From: Bog-159 sp963738375
GTDB taxonomy: Bacteria; Acidobacteriota; Terriglobia; Bryobacterales; Bryobacteraceae
Assembly (NCBI GenBank): GCA_963738375.1
Contig: CAVTWL010000006.1
Coordinates: 558,001 to 622,000 of the forward strand
Direction of reading: 5' to 3'
DNA length: 64,000 bases
A program made the position numbers and the translations under genes. The notes under the pieces are model-generated. The model had not been told where the DNA came from. It searched no databases and saw nothing but the letters and a program-made list of their open reading frames with translations. Each line of letters opens with the position of its first letter. Position 1 is the stretch's first letter. Shown here one piece after another: positions 28,799 to 39,530 of the stretch.

Positions 28799-31254
28799 CT
28801 AGAACAGCCTTTCCTGGCGCTTCAACGTGCCAAACGAGCCCAGGTTCGCCACCGCGAAGGCAAAGCGATATTGCGTTTCGTCCCGCGTGCCGAAATCGTA
28901 TCGCACCAGTTGCACGCTGAATCCGCAGCAATCGGTGTTATAAGTCGCTTGCACGATGGCGTAATCGAGAACGCCCACCTTGTAATCGTAAACCGCCACA
29001 AACGCCGCATTCCAGCCGCGCCGTGTGGAATTTCCCAGGCCGAAACTGGCCCGCAATTGGTTTTCGCTCGGCAGCAGTGTCGTGTCGCTGTGTACTTCCG
29101 TTTGGCCCAGCGAAACGAAAAAGAACCCTTTGCGCCAGTCCGCGCTGGCCGTACTCGCGACGATGCCGTGGCGCGCCGGATCGTAATCCGTGCGCCATTC
29201 GAAGCCGATATTCCACTTGGGCGTCGCCCGCAATTCCGACACAATCGGCGAATAAGTGCGCGGCCCGTCCAGAAAGGTGAAGGGCGTCAGTTCGATCTGG
29301 CTCCAGATTACGTTGCGCTGATCGCTTCCCTGCACGATCACGCCTCCGAACGTCGGATCGAAGTATCGAGCCGCGGACAACTGCCAGCTGAATACCTCCG
29401 TCACCTCATCGCCGCGCTTCGCGTATAACCGGTTGGCTAACGAAAATGTGACCTGATCCGTGTTGGTCAACAGATCGCTTTCGTCGAAGCGAATGACCTT
29501 ATTGAAGTCCTGGCCGATCCCTGAAACGTATTCGTAAGTGATGCGCGGCTCGATCACATGCTTCAGTTTGTCGCCGAGCCAGCTCTTGCGATCGAAGACC
29601 CGCTCGAAAGAAGGCGCCACCAGATCCAGTTTGAACTCGCGTGCGCTGCGCAGATAATCCGAAGGGAGAACGCGGAGGAAACCCTCTTGATACGGTCCCT
29701 GGGTCTGGCCGTAAAACGTCTCGTCGACCGTGAAACTGGGAACCAAATGAAAATCTCCCAGGCGCAGCACCGTGGTGATCTGCGGCGCAAAGTCCATCCG
29801 GCTATCCAACGGGCTGGTCCCATAACGCCCCACCAGATCGTATACGCCGCTGCTGCAGGTCCCGTTTTGCGGCGCTTCGGTGCTGGAGCACAGGAAATCG
29901 GGCTGGCTGCGCGACATCAGGCCGGCACTGGAATTAAAGGAATACCAGACCGGAAGGCTATCGGAAACCTGGTGGTCGCGGCTGGAGAAATCCAGCTCAG
30001 GCAGCTTCTTGACCACCACCGAATTGTTATACGTATTTTGTTTTTGGGTCGTGGGATCGGTTTCAGTGATCTCCAGAGTAGTGAAGTCCTGCTTGCGTTC
30101 GACCACCGTATCGAACGTGTAAGTCGACCAATCCTTGTTCAAGAATGCTACCGCGCTCACTTCGCTGAAAACCGCCTCGTTGAAGGAATCGGAGAAGGCT
30201 TGCCGGAAAGTGTACGAACTCAAGTAGTTGATGGATCCGCGCGCCGTCCAGCCGTCGCCCAGATCGGCCTTGCCCGCCACCGAAAACGTGTATCCGCCTT
30301 GCTTGATCGGTGGAGCTCCGTTTGGTTGCTGGATGCCGCGATCTTGCACTCCATACAAAATGGCGTCGAAATCCGCTTTGTCCGTTGGCTTGCCGCGAAG
30401 TTCCAAATGATGCGCAAAGCCGCGCGCCGTATAGTCCTGTACGTGGTAAGTTGCGTCATAACTTCGATTGATCGCCCAAAACGCCCCGCCGCCGACCATG
30501 AACCCGCGCGTCGAGCTATGACCGATGTTAGGCATTAACAAGCCGGTCCGGCGCGGCACCTTCTCCAGTGACTTATAAAAGAACGGTGTATAGAACAAAG
30601 GAAACTTACGCAAGAGAAACACAGCGCGATAAGCTCGCGCCGACTCCTGCGGCACAACATTAAATCGCGGACCCTTCAGCCGCCACCAGGGATTCGGAAT
30701 GCGGCAGTTAGTTAGAAACCCGTCGTAGAGAATGTAGTGGCCGTCCAATCGCTCTGCCCACTTGCCCTGAAAGTAGTAGGGATTGAGACTAGTCAACATG
30801 CCCGGCCGCGTGTCGATGCGCGGAGACGTGGTGCCCCGGACATCGTAGAACTTGCCTACTTCGTTCTTGGTGTTGTATTCCAGGTGATCGCACCAGATCT
30901 TCTCGTTGCGCTCGAACTGCTCGAAATAAACGTTGCCGTTCGCCTGGACGTCCCCTGTCTCCTCGTTGTAATCGATGGAGTCTGCCCGGAACAGCATGTT
31001 GATGGTCTCCATCTCGGCGTGTCCGCGCAGATGCCGGAGTCTTCCGTCGGTGGTTTGGGTAGCCGCGTAGACATCCCAATCGCCCGCCGCCGGCGCGTTC
31101 GCCCGCGGCTTATAAATGCGTTTGTTGGGTTGCGTTACGGTGCCGTTTGACGGCGGCGGAATATAAATAGAGCCCGGAGGAGCCTGCGCGAAGGCTGCGG
31201 AGTAAGTCAAAACCAGTAATGCCAACGCGCCGCGGACACAACTGTACGTAACAC
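28799..31254 (-). CDS. lptD: LPS-assembly protein LptD (OstA-like outer-membrane protein)
   Basis: About 815 residues. The N-terminal OstA/LptA-like domain (HLRGHAEMETINMLFRADSIDYNEETGDVQANGNVYFEQ) leads to a large C-terminal beta-barrel with many Tyr/Phe-ended strands and blocks typical of LptD (FFYKSLEKVPRRTGLLMPNIGHSS). It inserts lipopolysaccharide into the outer leaflet and marks a diderm cell. The in-frame ATG at 31384 would put 50 residues before the signal sequence. GTG 31254 in the adjacent frame reads VLRTVVSAA and, after one added base near 31235, continues as LALLVLTYSAAFAQ, a normal signal peptide; that start is preferred but uncertain. Confidence 0.85.
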
Positions 31255-31382
31255 TCGAAGAAAGTTCGTGACAAACTTCGCCGATTATGTTACCAACATG
31301 GTGAGGGCTTGTGCGCGGCTGAGGGCTCAATCGGCAAACGTACCACACGGGGGCCTTGCTTTGCACCTGAAGCGGATTCAAC

Positions 31383-32243
31383 ATGACTTGTAGTTACTGC
31401 CGTTACCTGAATTTAGACGAAGACCGGCGATGCCGCCGCTGCGGCCGTCCGCAAAACGACATTTACGCGTCTGCCACCGCTGGCGCCTTGGCCGCCGTGC
31501 CCAGGCCGGAGCCGCGCGAACCCCAGCCTGTTTCCGTGCCTGCGCCATCCCAACACGGCCTGCGGACTGCGCCCGCGCCTCGCCAAGCTATGCTCTTTAA
31601 CGACGGACCCTACGGCAAGGTGATCCCGTTCGATGGCGTTTTCGAAGCGCCGTCCAACCCCAAGCCCAGAGCCCCACGAACCGCGCCGCGTGCGCCCAAG
31701 CGCCCCGGCACGCACAGCGACGCGCAAGGTTCCTTCGAACTGCAGCCCGCTCCGCAAACCGCGCGCAAACTGAGCACGACGGTGGAAGCAGTCATCGATT
31801 GCGACGCCCCCGTGGCCGCCCCCATGCATCGCGCCTGCGCCACCGCCATCGATGCCAGCATGATTCTGATCGCGTACGGGATCTTCATCTCCGTCTTTTA
31901 TGCCTTGGGTGGATCGATTCCCGCGGGCAAACCCGTAATGATGGTGTTGGCCGCGGCGGGTGTGCTGATCGCGATGTTTTACGGCTTCGTCTGGGTATGC
32001 GCCGGCGGCCGCACCCTCGGCATGCGCCTTCTTCGCCTCACCCTCATCAATTTCGACGGCTATCCTCCCGATCGCACCTCGCGCTGGCAGCGCTACCTCG
32101 GCGCGTGCCTTGGCTATTGCGCCGGCGGCCTCGGTCTTCTCTGGGCTTTGCTCGACGAGGAAAACCTCGCTTGGCACGACCACATTTCCAAGACCTTCCC
32201 CACCTTTTGCGGACCGGAAACGAGTTTCGTTCGCCGGTGCTGA
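31383..32243 (+). CDS. RDD-family membrane protein with N-terminal zinc ribbon
   Basis: 286 residues. A small zinc ribbon (C3, C6, C17, C20: TCSYC...RRCRRCGR) is followed by a long Pro/Ala-rich linker (about 35-145) and an RDD domain with the R of MHRACATAID, the D of AIDASMI, and three to four membrane helices (MILIAYGIFISVFYAL; PVMMVLAAAGVLIAMFYGFVWV; LGACLGYCAGGLGLLWALL), ending with DDE-type LLDEENLAWHDHISKT. RDD proteins are poorly understood; some act as ion transporters. It diverges from lptD. Confidence 0.85.
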   Translation: MTCSYCRYLNLDEDRRCRRCGRPQNDIYASATAGALAAVPRPEPREPQPVSVPAPSQHGLRTAPAPRQAMLFNDGPYGKVIPFDGVFEAPSNPKPRAPRTAPRAPKRPGTHSDAQGSFELQPAPQTARKLSTTVEAVIDCDAPVAAPMHRACATAIDASMILIAYGIFISVFYALGGSIPAGKPVMMVLAAAGVLIAMFYGFVWVCAGGRTLGMRLLRLTLINFDGYPPDRTSRWQRYLGACLGYCAGGLGLLWALLDEENLAWHDHISKTFPTFCGPETSFVRRC

Positions 32244-32453
32244 TTGAAAGCGAATCATCGAAGACATTCGCTGCTGGCATTTACCGTTCCAAACGTCAAC
32301 CACAAGACCGCGAACGAATCCTGAAGCTCAGCGCGTGCCGCGGTTGATACGCTGTGCCGCATCGGCAGCACCGCGTCCGCCGAATCGCATACAATACGAA
32401 GATTAATCCCACGTCCGCGGGCCATACCGCTGCGTCTCCATAGAGGAAAATGA

Positions 32454-33345
32454 ATGCGTTATAGGCGATCCCTGCTTGCCGCCGGTTTGATTTGCACGGC
32501 CATCTTCGCTGCCAATCCATTACTCGCGCAAGGAACACCCCCAACCGCCCCCCCGGCCGCCACTGCCCCGGCCCCGCCGCACCGGTCCGGCGGCTTCGTT
32601 CCGGGCCAGCATCGGCCGCCCGGCGATCCCGCCCAGATTGCCCACGGCAAGGCTCTCTATGGGGTCAGTTGCGCCGGCTGTCACGGCGTAGATCTGCGCG
32701 GCGGCGACTTGGGCGGTCCCAATCTGCTGCGCTCGCAGGTAGCACTCAGCGATCAGAACGGCGAATTGATTCTTCCCATCATTCAAGGCGCCCGCCAGGA
32801 CGCCGGTATGCCCGCCATTCCCATCAGTCCCGAAGACGGCCTGGCCGTCGCGGCGTTTGTGCGCAGCGTCATGGATACCATCGGCGCGCAAGGCAAACCG
32901 CCTTCGGTGGGCAAAGCCGCGCCCAGCATCCTGGTCGGCGACGCCGCGGCGGGCAAAACGTATTTCGGACAGAAGTGCGGCAGTTGCCATTCCCCGAGCC
33001 GGCGATCTGCAGGGGATCGGAGCCAGATTTACCGAGCCGAGAACCTTGCAGACCTTCTGGGTTTCGGGAGGCGGCCGGAGACGCCGCGGCCCTGGTAGTC
33101 CCGGTGCCGCAACCGTGACGGTCGCCCTGCCATCCGGCGAGAAGGTCGAAGGCCGGCTGATCCGCATCGACGACTTTCTGGTGACAGTCGCGCTGGACGA
33201 CGGCTCGCAGCGCACCATCGCCCGCGACGGCGACGTGCCTCAAGTTGATGTTCACGACCCCATGAAAATCCATCGCGACCTGATGGCGGTGTATACCGAC
33301 AAGGATATTCATGACGTGACCGCCTATCTGGTGACCTTGAAATGA
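32454..33345 (+). CDS. Secreted di-haem cytochrome c (one frameshift)
   Basis: About 297 residues joined. Signal peptide (RRSLLAAGLICTAIFAANPLLAQ), Pro-rich spacer, then CAGCH at about residue 74 with downstream MPAIPIS as possible axial Met. The second haem motif CGSCH lies at about 174. Near 32996 the frame shifts: the sequence after CHSP continues as AGDLQGIGARFTEPRTLQTFWVSGG in the next frame and ends with DPMKIHRDLMAVYTDKDIHDVTAYLVTLK. The stop overlaps the quinoprotein start (ATGA). It should carry electrons from that enzyme to the respiratory chain in the periplasm. Confidence 0.8.
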
Positions 33346-34985
33346 CCTATAAACAGCTCCTCCAAACCGCGCTCTGCTTGTCTCCCGCTCTGCTGCTGGC
33401 GCAAACCGCAGGGCTCGACCCCTCCGACTTGCGCAAACCCCTGCGCGATTCCTGGCCCACCTACAGCGGCGATTACACCGGCAAGCGCTACAGTTCGCTC
33501 GACCAGATCAATCAGTCCAACGTCAAGCATCTGACCCTGGCGTGGAGCACGCGAGTCACAGCCGGAACCGGAGGGCGCGGCCGTCCGAACTCCACCGTCG
33601 GCGGCGAAGGACCGGGCGATCTCGCCGTCGGCGGCGGGACCATCAAGGCCTCGGCGCTCGAAGTCGACGGAATCCTGTACTTCACCATGCCGGACAATGC
33701 GTGGGCCGTGGATGCGCGCGACGGCGCCGAACTGTGGCACTACTTCTGGAAGACCAAGGGCGGAACCCACATCGGCAACCGCGGCCTCGGCATGTGGCAC
33801 AAAACCTTGTTCATGGAAACGCCCGACGATTATTTAGTAGCGTTGGACGCCCAGACCGGCAAAGAACGCTGGCACAAACCGATCGCCGATCTTTCCCAGG
33901 GCTATTTCTCTACCCCCGCACCCGTCGTAGTCGGAAACCATGTGTTGGTCGGCACCGGCAACGATATCGATGCGCCCGGCTTCGTGCAATCGTTCGACCC
34001 GGAAACCGGCGATGTGCAGTGGAAGTTCTACACCGTTCCCATGAAGAAGGGCGATCCCGGTATGGATACCTGGGGCTCGGTGGATGCCGCCCGCCATGGC
34101 GGCGGTCAGGCATGGGTGCCCGGAGTATTCGACCCGGAAACCAATCTCTACATTTTCAGCACCGGCAATCCGACCCCCGCCTTCACCACCGGTACGCGCG
34201 GTCCCGGCGATAATCTGTTCACCTGCGCCATCGTGGCGGTGAATGTGGACACTGGCAAGCTCGCCTGGTATTACTCCACCTCGCCCCACGACATGCACGA
34301 TTACGATTCCGCGCAGACGCCGATTCTGGTCGACGCCATGTTCAAGGGCAAGCCGCGCAAGCTATTGTTGACCGCCGCGCGCAACGGCTACTACTTTACT
34401 CTCGACCGCGTCACCGGCGAGCACCTGGTAACCGGCAAGTACGGCATGTTCACGAATTGGGCCAGCGGCTTGAACAAGAACGGCGCGCCCATCTATGATC
34501 CCGGCAAGAATGCGACCGTGGCGGGGTCGCTGGTTTCGCCCACTTCCGATGGCGTCACCAACTGGGAGCCGGCCGCCTTTTCTCCCGAAACCGGGCTGCT
34601 TTATGTCGTGCAGAACAACGGCTACTCGCTCTTCTACCTGACCGACGTCGATCCGCGCGGTTCGATGGGATTGGGTGGCAAGGAAGAAGCCCAAGTCGGC
34701 TCCGGCGGCAGCTTCCTCACAGCCATCGATTACACCACCGGAAAAATCGCCTGGAATCGCCCCTACTACGGCGGCGGAGGCGGATTGCTGACCACCGCCG
34801 GCAAACTGCTGTTCTCGGGTGATGGCGCGGGAAACCTCGTTGCCCACGACGTATCCAACGGCAAGCCGCTCTGGCACACCCATATCGGCGAGGTCACCAA
34901 CGCTCCCCAGACTTTTATGCTGGACGGCCATCAATACCTGATCGCCGCAACAGGCGATACCGTCTGGGCGTTCTTGCTGTACTAG
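33342..34985 (+). CDS. PQQ-type quinoprotein dehydrogenase (beta-propeller)
   Basis: 547 residues with signal peptide (TYKQLLQTALCLSPALLLAQ). The mature protein opens with WPTYSGDYTGKRYSSLDQINQSNVKHLTLAW, standard for PQQ-dependent alcohol/glucose dehydrogenases, and contains repeated propeller strands (YLVALDAQTGKERW; VQSFDPETGDVQWKFYT; LLFSGDGAGNLVAHDVSNGKPLWH). Acidobacteria encode many such proteins, some of which may not bind PQQ. Coupled to the upstream di-haem cytochrome by a four-base overlap, which supports a periplasmic oxidase/dehydrogenase pair. Substrate unknown. Confidence 0.85.
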   Translation: MTYKQLLQTALCLSPALLLAQTAGLDPSDLRKPLRDSWPTYSGDYTGKRYSSLDQINQSNVKHLTLAWSTRVTAGTGGRGRPNSTVGGEGPGDLAVGGGTIKASALEVDGILYFTMPDNAWAVDARDGAELWHYFWKTKGGTHIGNRGLGMWHKTLFMETPDDYLVALDAQTGKERWHKPIADLSQGYFSTPAPVVVGNHVLVGTGNDIDAPGFVQSFDPETGDVQWKFYTVPMKKGDPGMDTWGSVDAARHGGGQAWVPGVFDPETNLYIFSTGNPTPAFTTGTRGPGDNLFTCAIVAVNVDTGKLAWYYSTSPHDMHDYDSAQTPILVDAMFKGKPRKLLLTAARNGYYFTLDRVTGEHLVTGKYGMFTNWASGLNKNGAPIYDPGKNATVAGSLVSPTSDGVTNWEPAAFSPETGLLYVVQNNGYSLFYLTDVDPRGSMGLGGKEEAQVGSGGSFLTAIDYTTGKIAWNRPYYGGGGGLLTTAGKLLFSGDGAGNLVAHDVSNGKPLWHTHIGEVTNAPQTFMLDGHQYLIAATGDTVWAFLLY

Positions 34986-35036
34986 CAGTCGCGAATCGCG
35001 TCGCAAAATCGATCGGAAAGCTTTTGCGCCCCACGC

Positions 35037-35042
35037 TATACT
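35037..35042 (+). promoter_or_regulatory. Candidate -10 box upstream of the ccsA-hem operon
   Basis: GC-TATACT lies 34 bp before the ccsA start in the only intergenic gap (34986-35075) ahead of five overlapping genes, so a promoter is expected here. No convincing -35 box was found at 16-18 bp. Confidence 0.35.
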
Positions 35043-35075
35043 GTTACTTCAGGAACCTTTAAACGGCGCGCTTTC

Positions 35076-35894
35076 ATGGCTGAAATGAGTGTCATCTGGC
35101 TGCGCGTGGCCGCGGCCTTATACTCCATCGGCCTGCTGCACGCCATCCTTACGCTGGTGCGCAAAAGAGAGCATCTCTTCCGCGTTTCCCTTACGGCTCT
35201 ATCCATAGGCGCGGTGCTGCACTGTGTCTCCATCGTGGAAGAAGGCCTGTTGATGAACCACTGCCCCATCGAGAACTTCTATGAGACTCTCTCGATGTGC
35301 GCTTTCCTCATCACCACCCTCTTTCTGTTCGTCTATTGGCGCTATAAAACGGAGAGCCTCAGTGTCTTCATCTTTCCTCTGATCTTTGTGATGACCCTGG
35401 TTTCGACCCTGGGCAATCCCGTGGATGCCTGGACCAGCCCCGTGGTTCGCAACGCCTGGCTGGATGTTCACATCACCCTGGTACTGCTCGGTTTTGCGGC
35501 GCTCGCCTTCACCGCCGGTGCCTCGCTGCTTTATCTGTTCCAGGAGCGCGAGCTCAAACGGAAGAAGCCGCGCAAGCTTTACTACCGCCTGCCGCCGCTG
35601 GGCACCCTCGACGAGTTGATCTCCCGATCCATGGCTGTGGGCTTCGTCCTCATGACGCTGGCGGTGATCGCCGCTACCACTTGGGCGTTCATCGAGCACA
35701 AGACGCAGTGGATCAGCCAGCCTGCCATCGGTATTTCATTCATTACCTGGGGCTGCTACTTCGCCATGGTCGTCCTGCGCGTGACAGCCGGATGGCGAGG
35801 CCGCAAGGCCGCTATCATGGTGATCGTGGTGGTTGGCCTATCGGCCATCACCTGGGTGGCGCATGCCCGGTTGGGAACGCTGTTAAAGCCATGA
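35076..35894 (+). CDS. ccsA: Cytochrome c biogenesis protein CcsA/HemX-like
   Basis: 272 residues with about eight membrane helices. The region HCPIENFYETLSMCAFLITTLFLFVYW, the conserved His residues (NHCPIEN; DVHITLVLLGF; EHKTQW) and the aromatic segment GISFITWGCYF match the CcsA/ResC/HemX family that handles haem for cytochrome c maturation. The WWD motif is degenerate. It sits directly before hemA (ATGA overlap), the arrangement known for HemX, which also affects HemA levels. Either role fits; neighbouring secreted cytochromes favour haem delivery. Confidence 0.8.
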   Translation: MAEMSVIWLRVAAALYSIGLLHAILTLVRKREHLFRVSLTALSIGAVLHCVSIVEEGLLMNHCPIENFYETLSMCAFLITTLFLFVYWRYKTESLSVFIFPLIFVMTLVSTLGNPVDAWTSPVVRNAWLDVHITLVLLGFAALAFTAGASLLYLFQERELKRKKPRKLYYRLPPLGTLDELISRSMAVGFVLMTLAVIAATTWAFIEHKTQWISQPAIGISFITWGCYFAMVVLRVTAGWRGRKAAIMVIVVVGLSAITWVAHARLGTLLKP

Positions 35895-37167
35895 AGCTGC
35901 TGGTTACAGGCGTCAGCCACAAGACCGCCCCCGTCGAAATCCGGGAATGTCTGGCTTTTCCTGAACCGTCCCTGCCCGGCGCTCTGCAAGCCCTGAAGTC
36001 GCGATCCGGAGTTTCGGAGGCGTGCATTCTGTCCACCTGCAACCGGGTCGAAATCGCCGTCACCACCGAAGACTCCGTCGACCCGCGCGCGCTGGTCGAT
36101 GAATTCCTGCACGAATCGCGGATGGTCGCGGTGGCCTCGGTCGGCCCTTACCTTTACCGGCACGAAGGGCAGAACGCCATTCACCACCTCTTCCGCGTAG
36201 CTTCCAGCCTGGATTCCATGGTGGTGGGCGAGCCGCAGATTCTGGGCCAACTCAAAAACGCCTACGGCATCGCAAAGATCCAACGGCGTCCTTTGCGGAT
36301 GGCTGGAAGGGCTGCTCGAGCGCGCCTTCAGCGTAGCCAAGCGCGTCCGCTCCGAAACCGGCATCGGACAGATGGCCGTCTCAGTCAGCTACGCCGCCGT
36401 CGAACTGTCGCGCAAAATCTTCGGTTCGCTGAACAACCGCACCGTCATGATCGCCGGGGCGGGCAAGATGTCGGAACTCGCCGCCAGGCACCTGCGGCGT
36501 TCCGGCGCTGCGCACGTCTTCGTCACCAACCGCACTCACGAACGCGCCGTCGAGATGGCCAAGCTGTTTCAAGGCACGCCGGTCGAGTACAGCCGCTTCG
36601 TCGACATGCTGCCGGAAGTGGATATCCTGATCGCTTCCAGCGGCGCGCCGCACTACATCCTGCATAAAGACGAAATGCAGCGCGTGATTAGCGCTCGCCG
36701 CAACAAGCCCATGTTCCTCATCGATATTGCGGTGCCCCGCAACATCGAACCCTCGGTCAACGATCTCGACAACGTCTTCCTCTACGACATCGACGATCTG
36801 CAGGAAGTGGTCAACGCCAATCTGCGCGAGCGGCGCAAGGAAGCCGAACGAGCCGAGGAGATCGTCACAGCAGGAGGTGGAGCGCATGATGGCCCGCCTC
36901 AAGGTGCAGGAGATTACGCCGACCATCGTCAGCCTGCAGGAAGAGCTGGAGCGCATTCGCCAGGCCGAAATCGAAAAAGTACGGCGCAAATTCGGACCCG
37001 TAACCCACGAGCAGGAAGAAGCGTGGGACATGCTTACCCGCGGCATCATCAACAAAGTCGCGCACGGTCCCATATCCGAGTTGCGCGCGCAGGCTGGGCA
37101 GCCGGATGGAGCGCCGGTAATCGCCGCCATTCGCAAGGTGTTTCATCTTGCCGAGCCGCGGCAGTGA
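35891..37167 (+). CDS. hemA: Glutamyl-tRNA reductase HemA (two frameshifts)
   Basis: About 425 residues joined. MKLLVTGVSHKTAPVEIRE, the catalytic Cys in LSTCNRVE (36025-36050), HLFRVASSLDSMVVGEPQILGQLKNAY, then after a shift near 36285 GWLEGLLERAFSVAKRVRSETGIGQ, the NADPH domain (VMIAGAGKMSELAARHLRR) and AVPRNIEPSV. After a second shift near 36880 the C-terminal dimerisation helix follows (EVERMMARLKVQEITPTIVSLQEELERIRQ) to 37167. HemA makes glutamate-1-semialdehyde, the first committed step of C5-pathway tetrapyrrole synthesis. Being essential, it is probably intact in the cell. Confidence 0.9.
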
Positions 37168-37182
37168 AAGGGCCGTCGTAAA

Positions 37183-38073
37183 ATGCTTGTCATCGCATCG
37201 CGGGGATCTCAATTGGCGCTTTGGCAGTCCCACTGGGTGCGGCAGCAACTCGCCGCATTGGGATACGCGAGCCGTATCGATGTCATCAAGACCACTGGCG
37301 ATAAGATCACCGATGTGCCCTTGGCGCAGGTTGGCTCGAAGGGTCTTTTCACCAAGGAAATCGAAGAGGCGCTATTGGAAAACCGAGCCGACCTTGCGGT
37401 TCACAGCCTAAAGGATCTGCCGACGGAACTGCCGGCGGGCTTGGTGCTGGCTGCCACGCCGGAACGGGAAGATCCGCGCGACGCTCTGGTCGGCAAGCGG
37501 CTCTCGGAGCTGCCGGACGGCGCAAAACTCGGTACCAGTTCCCTGCGGCGCGCGGCGCAACTGCGCAAGGTGCGCCCCGATCTGCGTATCGAGCCCGTGC
37601 GCGGCAATTTGGATACACGGCTGCGCAAGCTGGACGAAGGACAGTACGACGCCATCGTGCTGGCGGCTTCCGGTCTAAAGCGTCTGGGCTGGGAGCATCG
37701 CATTGCCGAAATTCTTTCGCCGGATGTCTGCTGTCCCGCAGTGGGGCAAGGGTCTCTCGCGATCGAAACGCGCGCCCCAGGCCTGGCGGCGTGCGAGCCG
37801 CTGAATCACCTGCCCACTCAAGTGGCCATAACCGCCGAACGGGCATTACTCGCTTCCCTGGGCGGCGGCTGCCAGGTTCCCATCGGCGCCTATGCAACAG
37901 TTGACGGCGATCGCGTCACCTTGCGGGCGGTGGTCGTTTCGCCCGACGGCGCGCAGTTGATCGGCGATCGAACCGAAGGCCCCGCCGCCGACGCCGCGCG
38001 GATTGGCCGCGAGCTCGGGGAAGCACTGCTGGCCGCGGGCGCCGACAGTATCCTGGAGACCGTCTACGGATGA
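37183..38073 (+). CDS. hemC: Porphobilinogen deaminase (hydroxymethylbilane synthase)
   Basis: 296 residues. ASRGSQLALWQS, KTTGDKITDVPLAQVGSKGLFTKEIEEALL, AVHSLKDLPTELP with the catalytic Asp region, GTSSLRRAAQLR and RGNLDTRLRKLD are the standard blocks. The Cys of SLGGGCQVPIGAYA (near residue 230) carries the dipyrromethane cofactor. It condenses four porphobilinogens to hydroxymethylbilane. Follows hemA by 15 bp; its stop overlaps the next start (ATGA). Confidence 0.96.
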   Translation: MLVIASRGSQLALWQSHWVRQQLAALGYASRIDVIKTTGDKITDVPLAQVGSKGLFTKEIEEALLENRADLAVHSLKDLPTELPAGLVLAATPEREDPRDALVGKRLSELPDGAKLGTSSLRRAAQLRKVRPDLRIEPVRGNLDTRLRKLDEGQYDAIVLAASGLKRLGWEHRIAEILSPDVCCPAVGQGSLAIETRAPGLAACEPLNHLPTQVAITAERALLASLGGGCQVPIGAYATVDGDRVTLRAVVVSPDGAQLIGDRTEGPAADAARIGRELGEALLAAGADSILETVYG

Positions 38074-39530
38074 ACAAGGTATACCTGGTAGGCGCCGGAC
38101 CAGGCGATCCTGAACTCATCACCTGGAAAGGCCGCCGTCTGCTGGAGCAGGCGGATTCCGTTCTGTACGATTTCCTGGCGAATCCGGCTTTGCTCGACTT
38201 GGCGCCCGCGCAAGCCGAACGCATCTACGTCGGCAAGAAGAAATCCGTCCACGCCTTCAGCCAGGAAGAAATCTGCGCCATGCTGATCGAGCGCGCGCGG
38301 CGCGGTTTGAATGTGGTGCGGCTCAAGGGCGGCGACCCGTTCATCTTCGGCCGCGGGGGCGAGGAAGCGGAAGCGTTGGCCGCCGCCGGCGTGCCATTCG
38401 AAGTTGTGCCTGGAGTGACGTCGCCGCTTGGCATCGCCGCCTACACGGGCGTGCCGCTCACCCATCGCGAGCACACCAAGCTGGTGACATTCGTCACCGG
38501 CCATGACGCCGCCGGTATCGACTGGAGCAAGGTCGGGACGACGGAGACGCTGGTTATTTTCATGGGCATCTTCGCCTTCGACGAAATCGCGCGCCAACTG
38601 ATTGCCAACGGGCGCCCGGCCGATACGCCCGCCATGGCCGTGCGCTGGGGAACCAAGCCCGAGCAGCAGACCCTGGTGGGCACGCTCGCCACCTTGCCCG
38701 GGTTGATCCATGAGCGCGACCTCAAGCCCCCGGCGACGATTATTATCGGCGAGGTGGTTGGGCTGCGGTCCAAACTCAACTGGTTCGAGGGCCTGCCGCT
38801 GTTTGGCAAGACCGTCGTCGTTACCCGCGCTCGCGGACAGGCCGCGCCGCTGTCCTCGCGTCTGCGCGCACTTGGCGCGAACGTGGTCGAAGCGCCGGCG
38901 ATTGAAATTCAGCCCGCGCTTGATTACGATCCGCTCGACCAGGCCATCGCCCATCTGGGTTCCTACGACTGGCTGATCTTCACCAGCGCCAACGGTGTGC
39001 GCTTTTTCATGGAGCGCCTGGACCGGTCCGCCATCGATCTGCGGGCGTTGCGCGCGCGGATATGCGCCATTGGTCCGGCGACGCGCGCGGCCGTCGCAGC
39101 CTTGCATCTGAAAGTCGACCTGATGGGCAAGGATTATGTCGCCGAAGGCATGATCGAAGCCTTCGCCGCCTACCATCTGGAGGGCCAGCGCGTCTTGCTG
39201 CCGCGCGCCGCCGTGGCGCGCGATCTGGTGCCCGTCGAACTGGCGCGGCGCGGCGCCATCGTGGATGTGGTGGAAGCCTATCGCACCGTCGCGCCATCCG
39301 CGGCGTTCGATTTGCCGGAAAAACCCGATTGGATTACCTTTACTAGTTCCTCAACCGTTCGAAACTTCGTCGCCGTAGCCGGTGCGCAAGCCATCGCGGG
39401 GGTGAAGGTCGCCTCCATCGGCCCGGTAACCTCCGCCACCGCGCGCGCCTTCGGCATCGGCGTGACCATAGAAGCCCACCCCTTCACCGTGGATGGTCTG
39501 GTCGATGCTATCCTGCAATTCGGTCGATGA
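38070..39530 (+). CDS. cobA-hemD: Fused uroporphyrinogen-III C-methyltransferase and uroporphyrinogen-III synthase
   Basis: 486 residues. Residues 1 to about 245 are the SAM methyltransferase (KVYLVGAGPGDPELITWKG; RLKGGDPFIFGRGGEEAE; VVPGVTSPLGIAAYTGVPLTHR; MAVRWGTKPEQQT). Residues about 250-480 are HemD (LFGKTVVVTRARGQAAPLSSRLRALGA; WLIFTSANGVRFFMERL; ITFTSSSTVRNF; SIGPVTSATARAFG). One chain thus closes the ring to uroporphyrinogen III and methylates it to precorrin-2, feeding sirohaem/B12 as well as haem. Four-base overlaps with hemC and sdaA. Confidence 0.95.
   Translation: MNKVYLVGAGPGDPELITWKGRRLLEQADSVLYDFLANPALLDLAPAQAERIYVGKKKSVHAFSQEEICAMLIERARRGLNVVRLKGGDPFIFGRGGEEAEALAAAGVPFEVVPGVTSPLGIAAYTGVPLTHREHTKLVTFVTGHDAAGIDWSKVGTTETLVIFMGIFAFDEIARQLIANGRPADTPAMAVRWGTKPEQQTLVGTLATLPGLIHERDLKPPATIIIGEVVGLRSKLNWFEGLPLFGKTVVVTRARGQAAPLSSRLRALGANVVEAPAIEIQPALDYDPLDQAIAHLGSYDWLIFTSANGVRFFMERLDRSAIDLRALRARICAIGPATRAAVAALHLKVDLMGKDYVAEGMIEAFAAYHLEGQRVLLPRAAVARDLVPVELARRGAIVDVVEAYRTVAPSAAFDLPEKPDWITFTSSSTVRNFVAVAGAQAIAGVKVASIGPVTSATARAFGIGVTIEAHPFTVDGLVDAILQFGR

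Noticed and set aside
35681..35890. Fusion of the 3' end of ccsA to hemA in one long open frame
   Set aside because: The open frame upstream of 35891 is a different frame of ccsA; the ATG at 35891 overlapping the ccsA stop gives the normal HemA start.
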